Notes under the pieces: model-generated | Told to the model about the DNA's origin: nothing | The model's database searches: none | The model's input: only the letters and a program-made list of their open reading frames with translations | Source of the DNA: Phormidium tenue FACHB-1052 | Lineage (GTDB): Bacteria > Cyanobacteriota > Cyanobacteriia > Phormidesmidales > Phormidesmidaceae | Reading direction: 5' to 3' | NCBI RefSeq assembly: GCF_014696675.1 | Contig: NZ_JACJQN010000011.1 | Coordinates: forward strand, 151,554-215,553 | Length of the DNA: 64,000 nt | Position numbers and translations under genes: made by a program | Part shown: piece after piece, positions 61,694 through 64,000 of the stretch | How the letters are laid out: every line of letters starts with the position of its first letter | Numbering within the stretch: position 1 is the first letter of the stretch

Positions 61694-63916
61694 GTGACAC
61701 AGCAGTCAGGCAAGGGCCTTTTACTGGTCGCGATGGCCTTATTGGGGCGATCTTTGACCCTCGCCGGGTTGGTTGGGGTGGGCCTGCCGATGCTGCCGGT
61801 CTTGGCCCAGGCCGACACCTCCTCCGGGCAACCGGCTAGCGCCGCCGCTCTCTCCGACAACCTAGAGCTCTACCTCGACCTCACGGACAATGCCGAGACC
61901 GAGAGCTTTCCCCTGATTCCCACCGCCGAGCCGTCGCCCGCACCCCGCCCCGGACGGCGACCCACTCAAGTGCCGTCGTCGCCGCCGCTGCCCCCTTCCC
62001 AGCGGCCCAGGGTGGTTCAGCCTGCTCCGTTAGACAGTGGCCCAGGCGACTCGCCCAGCCCCATCTCGGGCGACCCCGCCGAGCAGATTGCCCCGGCGGT
62101 GATTGAGCTGTCGCCTACCGGACGACCCCCCAACCCGGTGGTGTTTTTGGCCATGCAGCAGGAGCTCAAGAACCTGATTGGCCGCTTTGAGAGCGCCCTG
62201 ATTATGGCCAACTCGCTGGATGCGCCCACGGCGCTCACCCTGCCCGATCGCCCACCCGTGCTTACCGCTGCTGCCGACCCGGTCAATGTGGCCGGGGGGC
62301 GCGGGGCCGATCTGCACCCTACCTTAGGCGAGGCCCAGCAGCTTTTAAACGATTGGGATGGGCTGCTGGCGGCGGGCAAGCATGGGGAGGTGCGCGATCG
62401 CTGGCTGGCCAGCCGCACCGCCCTGTGGGACAACTTTCCCACCGATCGCCCCATCAACCAGGGTGAGCTTCGCGCCGTGTGGCTCGATCGCGGCACCATT
62501 GTGCGGGCCAGGTCGCCCCAGGGGCTGAGCGCCATCTTCGACAAGCTGGCCGCCGCCGGTATCAACACCGTCTTCTTTGAAACCGTGAATGCGGGCTATA
62601 CCATCTACCCTAGCCAGGTGGCTCCCGAGCAAAATCCCCTCACCCAAGGCTGGGATCCCCTCGCCGCCGCCGTAGATTTGGCCCACCAGCGGGGCATGAC
62701 CCTACACGCCTGGGTGTGGGTGTTTGCGGCGGGCAACCAGCGCCACAACCGCCTACTCAACCAGCCCGCTGCCTATCCCGGCCCGCTGATTTCCCGGCAC
62801 CCCAGCTGGGCCGCCTACGACAACAGCGGCAGCCTGATTCCCCGTGGGCAAGACAAGCCGTTCCTAGACCCGGCTAACCCCGAGGTGCGCAGCTACCTGA
62901 CCCGGCTGATGACCGAAATCGTCACCAACTACGGGGTCGATGGTCTGCACCTCGACTACATTCGCTACCCCTTTCAAGATCCTGGGGCCAACCGCACCTA
63001 CGGCTATGGCGAAGTCGCCCGCTGGCGCTTTCAGAGCATGACCGGCGTTGACCCTGTCACCATTAATCCTCGACCTGACAGTGCCCTCGATCGCAACCAG
63101 CGCATTCAGCAGCAGGTGCTCTGGGAGCGCTGGAACGAGTTTCGCGTCCAGCAGGTCACCTCGTTTGTGCAATCCATCTCAAGCACCCTGCGGCGGCAGC
63201 ATCCTCACCTGGTTATGTCGGCGGCGGTGTTTGCCAACCCCGAGCACGAGCGTTTACAGCGCATTCAGCAAGACTGGGGAGCCTGGGCCAGAGCCGACTA
63301 CCTCGACTGGATTGTGCTGATGAGCTACGCGGAAGACACCAGCCGCTTTGAGCGCATTGTTTCCCCCTGGCTGGTGAATGAATCCTTTGGCTCAGCCCTG
63401 GTGATTCCGGCGATTCGGCTGCTGAACCTGTCGAATTCTGCCACCCTCGACCAAATGCAGGCCAGCCGCGACCTGCCCACCCCCGGCTATGCCCTATTTG
63501 CCGCCGCCGATCTCAATACTGAGCTAAACGCCGTGCTAGCCCAAACCCAGAGCGGCAGACCGCCTGGCCCCACCACTCCCTATGCCATGGCCGCTAGCCG
63601 CTACGCCGCTCTCCAGCGCGAGTGGAGCTGGCTGCTGAGCCAAGATCGCCTCTGGATGGATCGCAATGCCCTAGAACCCTGGATCAGCGCGGTCAATAGT
63701 CTAGGTCATGAGTTTGACGCCCTGGCCCAAGAGCCATCGCGGCGCAATCTAGAAACGGTGAAAGTCGAACTGGCTAGGGTGCGTAGCTCGGTGAACCAGG
63801 GGATGTTGGTGGATACAGCAAATAGTGGCTACAGGCTGCGATCGTGGCAGCATCGGCTAAGGGCGATCGAACAGCTGCTAGAGCATGGAGAGAAAACTCA
63901 TACCAAATCCGAATAG
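61694..63916 (+). CDS. Secreted GH10-like (DUF187/GHL10) glycosyl hydrolase
   Basis: 740 residues starting at GTG with GGAGGG upstream. Signal peptide with cleavage probably after PVLAQA (about 37). A Pro-rich linker (about 60-125) precedes the TIM barrel: GELRAVWLDRGTIVRA, AGINTVFFETVNAGYTIYPS, GMTLHAWVWVFAAGNQ and the catalytic-region strand NYGVDGLHLDYIRYPF, typical of family 10-like glycosidases. A C-terminal region contains helical repeats. It probably trims extracellular polysaccharide or peptidoglycan-linked glycans. Substrate unknown. Confidence 0.88.
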   Translation: MTQQSGKGLLLVAMALLGRSLTLAGLVGVGLPMLPVLAQADTSSGQPASAAALSDNLELYLDLTDNAETESFPLIPTAEPSPAPRPGRRPTQVPSSPPLPPSQRPRVVQPAPLDSGPGDSPSPISGDPAEQIAPAVIELSPTGRPPNPVVFLAMQQELKNLIGRFESALIMANSLDAPTALTLPDRPPVLTAAADPVNVAGGRGADLHPTLGEAQQLLNDWDGLLAAGKHGEVRDRWLASRTALWDNFPTDRPINQGELRAVWLDRGTIVRARSPQGLSAIFDKLAAAGINTVFFETVNAGYTIYPSQVAPEQNPLTQGWDPLAAAVDLAHQRGMTLHAWVWVFAAGNQRHNRLLNQPAAYPGPLISRHPSWAAYDNSGSLIPRGQDKPFLDPANPEVRSYLTRLMTEIVTNYGVDGLHLDYIRYPFQDPGANRTYGYGEVARWRFQSMTGVDPVTINPRPDSALDRNQRIQQQVLWERWNEFRVQQVTSFVQSISSTLRRQHPHLVMSAAVFANPEHERLQRIQQDWGAWARADYLDWIVLMSYAEDTSRFERIVSPWLVNESFGSALVIPAIRLLNLSNSATLDQMQASRDLPTPGYALFAAADLNTELNAVLAQTQSGRPPGPTTPYAMAASRYAALQREWSWLLSQDRLWMDRNALEPWISAVNSLGHEFDALAQEPSRRNLETVKVELARVRSSVNQGMLVDTANSGYRLRSWQHRLRAIEQLLEHGEKTHTKSE

Positions 63917-63941
63917 CATACCCCCGAAATAATTAGGCTAG

Positions 63942-64000
63942 TCAAGCGGGCCACCAGTGATAGTTGGTCAAGGCTTTAATCTCGGCTTGCATCGACAGCA
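63942..64000 (-). CDS. Possible 3' end of a gene entering from the right
   Basis: On the minus strand the window edge reads SMQAEIKALTNYHWWPA then a TGA ending at 63942. The only other two frames close within a few codons. The fragment looks coding in composition but is too short to identify. Confidence 0.35.
   Translation of the reverse strand, partial: LSMQAEIKALTNYHWWPA

Overview
The window is cyanobacterial chromosomal DNA. The octamer GCGATCGC (HIP1) and its core recur throughout. Many families are typical of cyanobacteria: a FurC/PerR-type regulator, cyanoexosortase B with its partner protein, a GroES-GroEL1 operon with both CIRCE and a K-box, an LpxB-related glycosyltransferase, DUF29 and Uma2. 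The intergenic repeats and gene complement suggest a filamentous Leptolyngbya/Nodosilinea-like organism; that genus-level guess is inference. I recognised no rRNA, tRNA or CRISPR array.

Layout. 0-9.7 kb holds housekeeping and metabolic genes: a truncated M42 aminopeptidase, a secreted or anchored phospholipase-D-like protein, a gluconokinase/isochorismate-lyase-like pair, RsgA, a small membrane protein, a carotenoid-desaturase-like FAD enzyme, TspO and Uma2. 9.7-19.1 kb holds a pentapeptide-repeat protein, a Cu/Zn superoxide dismutase lacking a canonical zinc ligand, an SNF2 helicase-DUF29-SWIM cluster, and a YdeP-type molybdopterin oxidoreductase.

19.1-27.5 kb is an accessory island, visibly more AT-rich in several genes. 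It contains an Imm35-like protein, a GFA protein, two unrecognised membrane proteins, and a broken REP-associated transposase surrounded by four copies of a dispersed repeat. It then carries a plasmid-style segregation cassette: an actin-like ParM, a ParR-like ribbon-helix-helix/coiled-coil protein, an array of eight 21-bp tandem repeats built as two 84-bp blocks, and a second set of sites spaced by exactly 42 or 84 bp. This is the most interesting part of the window. It looks like a captured plasmid maintenance module, or a chromosomal system derived from one.

27.8-44.9 kb contains groES-groEL, a DegT-type aminotransferase followed by cyanoexosortase B and its partner (surface polysaccharide/protein sorting), a SpoIID protein, a GT39-like glycosyltransferase, an orphan ABC ATPase, an MFS transporter paired with the LpxB-like protein, a short-chain dehydrogenase with a highly structured leader, and FurC/PerR. 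45-54.7 kb contains a KefB-type antiporter, a glycine-zipper protein, two histidine kinases, a cupin and HtpX. 54.9-61.5 kb is a cyanate uptake and degradation operon (cynA-cynB-cynD-cynS order of transcription) beside a divergent AraC-type response regulator/PAS kinase pair. The window closes with a secreted GH10-like glycosyl hydrolase.

A 150-bp element with 11-bp terminal inverted repeats occurs twice (34.1 and 54.7 kb), each copy flanked by a perfect direct repeat, so it is a transposed MITE-like element.
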